The notes below the pieces were generated by a model. The model was not told the DNA's origin. It made no database searches and saw nothing but the letters and a program-made list of their open reading frames with translations. Source: an uncultured Prevotella sp. (GTDB lineage Bacteria; Bacteroidota; Bacteroidia; Bacteroidales; Bacteroidaceae). From it: 32,863 bases of DNA. Below, in pieces: positions 31,758 to 32,863 of this stretch. A program made the translations under genes and the position numbers. Every line of letters starts with the position of its first letter. Position 1 is the stretch's first letter. The stretch spans positions 1-32,863 of the forward strand of contig CALUGA010000023.1 of assembly GCA_944320105.1 (NCBI GenBank), given 5' to 3'.

Positions 31758-32555
31758 ATGCCCCAGCAGCCCGACTTCATAGCCTATGCCAACACCTGCA
31801 TCGCCAGGATGCAGGGCCAGGGTCGCTATGACGCCGCCCACAAGCTCGGCGTATATCTCGGGCGCTTCGTGTCGTATCTTGGCAGGGGCGAGATGCCGTT
31901 TGCCGACATCGACGCCGCCCTCATGCAGGGCTACCAGGCGTGGCTCGCCGAGAGGAAGCTCGGGCGCAACTCCGTGGCACTGTTCGTGCGCAGCCTCAAG
32001 CGCATCTACGGCATGGCCGTGGCCGAGGGCGTGGCTACCGATGCCCGCCCCTTCGAGGGGCTCGACGTGAGCTACCGCGTGAAGATGGCGAAGCCACGCA
32101 TGGCGGCCAGGGACATCCTACGCCTGCGCTACCTCGACCTCAGCGGGCGCCACCAGTCGGTGGCCTTCGCCCGCGACCTATTCCTATTCTCAGTGTTGGC
32201 TCACGGCATGACGGCCTACGAAGCCTTCCACCTGACCGAAGACAACATAAAGGGCGGCAGCCTCGTCTACACCCGCCGTGCCACAGCCGAGCAGGTCACA
32301 GTCAGTTGGCTACCGTTCATGCAGCAAACTGTAGACCGCTACGCCCGCCCCGCCACCCCATACCTCTTCCCGGCCATCACCACCCGCGACCCGCTCGCCG
32401 ACTGGCATCAGCACAACGTGGCGCTGCACAACGTAAACCGCAACCTCAAGACCATCGGCGGCCTGCTCGGCCTGTCCTTCCCCCTCACCATGACCGTGGC
32501 CCAGCACTCATGGCAAGAAGCCGCCGCCGGCCTTACCCTCGGCAGCCTCGTGTGA
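31758..32555 (+). CDS. Tyrosine-recombinase-like protein lacking catalytic residues
   Basis: 265 residues from ATG 31758 (MPQQPDFIAYANTCIARMQG); the frame is open upstream only through the tandem tract. It follows the Bacteroidota integrase layout: SAM-like core-binding domain (about 1-105) and a catalytic-domain fold (about 115-265). In active relatives, as I recall them, the motifs are RGM, RRKTGQ and ARHSW, then a C-terminal GH...Y box. Here they read AHGMTAYEAFHL (Arg to His), RRATAEQVTVSW (Lys to Ala) and VAQHSWQEAA (Arg to Gln), and the protein ends at GLTLGSLV with no nucleophilic Tyr. The gene is otherwise intact, so a DNA-binding role without recombination is possible. Recombinase genes often accompany UpxY genes in capsule loci. 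Confidence 0.75.
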   Translation: MPQQPDFIAYANTCIARMQGQGRYDAAHKLGVYLGRFVSYLGRGEMPFADIDAALMQGYQAWLAERKLGRNSVALFVRSLKRIYGMAVAEGVATDARPFEGLDVSYRVKMAKPRMAARDILRLRYLDLSGRHQSVAFARDLFLFSVLAHGMTAYEAFHLTEDNIKGGSLVYTRRATAEQVTVSWLPFMQQTVDRYARPATPYLFPAITTRDPLADWHQHNVALHNVNRNLKTIGGLLGLSFPLTMTVAQHSWQEAAAGLTLGSLV

Positions 32556-32657
32556 GGGCCGCCCCTGCGGCAGACTCCCAGCCTCCCAGCCCTCCCATTT
32601 CTCCCATCTCTCCCATATCTCTCAGCTCTCCCATTTCTCCCATTACCCCCTCAAAAA

Positions 32658-32863
32658 ATGTCCCAATCCTCCGAGAACAACAAGCGCATAGCCAAGAACA
32701 CGCTGCTGCTGTATGTTCGCATGCTGCTGCTCATGGCCGTTACGCTCTACACCAGCCGCGTGGTGCTTAAGGAATTAGGCATTACAGACTACGGCATCTA
32801 CAACGTGGTAGGGGGCGTGGTAGGCATGCTTGGATTCCTGACGAGCGCCATGGCCAATGCGGT
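32658..32863 (+). CDS. Wzx-type oligosaccharide flippase (partial, 5' end only)
   Basis: The frame from ATG 32658 runs 68 codons to the window edge: MSQSSENNKRIAKNTLLLYV, RMLLLMAVTLYTSRVVLKEL, GITDYGIYNVVGGVVGMLGF. The N-terminal amphipathic stretch, first membrane helix and the SRVVLKELGITDYGIYNVVGG-type motif are characteristic of polysaccharide-biosynthesis flippases (MOP superfamily) that move lipid-linked repeat units across the inner membrane. A tract of CTCCCAT-type repeats (32570-32650) precedes the ATG. It supports reading the right end as the start of a capsule or exopolysaccharide operon. Confidence 0.88.
   Translation, partial: MSQSSENNKRIAKNTLLLYVRMLLLMAVTLYTSRVVLKELGITDYGIYNVVGGVVGMLGFLTSAMANA

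Overview
The window looks like a chromosomal stretch from a Bacteroidales bacterium, most likely Prevotellaceae (genus not resolvable from sequence alone). The evidence is Bacteroidota-type promoters (TAnnTTTG -7 boxes, several with a TTTG-like -33 element exactly 20 bases upstream), near absence of Shine-Dalgarno sequences, secreted BspA-like and gingipain-type (C25) sequences, a NusG/UpxY-type regulator heading a polysaccharide locus, and intergenic DNA full of short palindromes and 'taactcc'-type tandem repeats.

Layout. 1-2393: a CPA2 cation/proton antiporter (minus strand, cut by the window edge) divergent from asd. 2394-4850: a surface-protein zone with a broken sorting-tail gene, an intact LRR/BspA-like secreted protein and a truncated C25-protease gene. 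4847-6614: a SIMPL-domain protein and a lipoprotein, then fabI on the minus strand (6737-7594). 7985-10601: a two-gene unit of a secreted Ig-like (BIG2) protein and an FGE-fold lipoprotein. 10861-15405: parC, a DUF3316-like protein and an S41 protease lipoprotein, with overlapping or touching reading frames. 15395-16153: a minus-strand gene of uncertain (possibly uracil-DNA-glycosylase-like) fold.

16168-20286 is visibly AT-richer than its surroundings and is probably acquired. It encodes, on the minus strand in transcription order, two small hydrophobic Gly/Ala-rich proteins, a membrane protein with a Cys-rich tail, a terminator hairpin, a radical SAM/SPASM enzyme and an M42 peptidase. I interpret it as a candidate RiPP (modified peptide) system in which the Cys-rich tail may be the substrate. 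This is inference, not proof.

20401-22685 holds two small zinc-binding proteins and about 1 kb of non-coding DNA with two full and one partial copy of a ~330-347 bp tandem repeat. 22686-27696 is housekeeping: tRNA-Val(UAC), purB, an rluB-type pseudouridine synthase with a long Gln/Gly/Tyr-rich arginine-containing N-terminus, and asnS. 28366-29244 is an AraC-type regulator.

29550 to the end looks like the head of a capsule/exopolysaccharide locus. A pair of perfect 19-bp inverted repeats encloses a promoter-like box pointing at an unusually long NusG/UpxY-like gene. Next come a tyrosine-recombinase-like gene lacking all the catalytic residues I can place, and the start of a Wzx-type flippase. 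The inverted repeats suggest a phase-variable (invertible) promoter.
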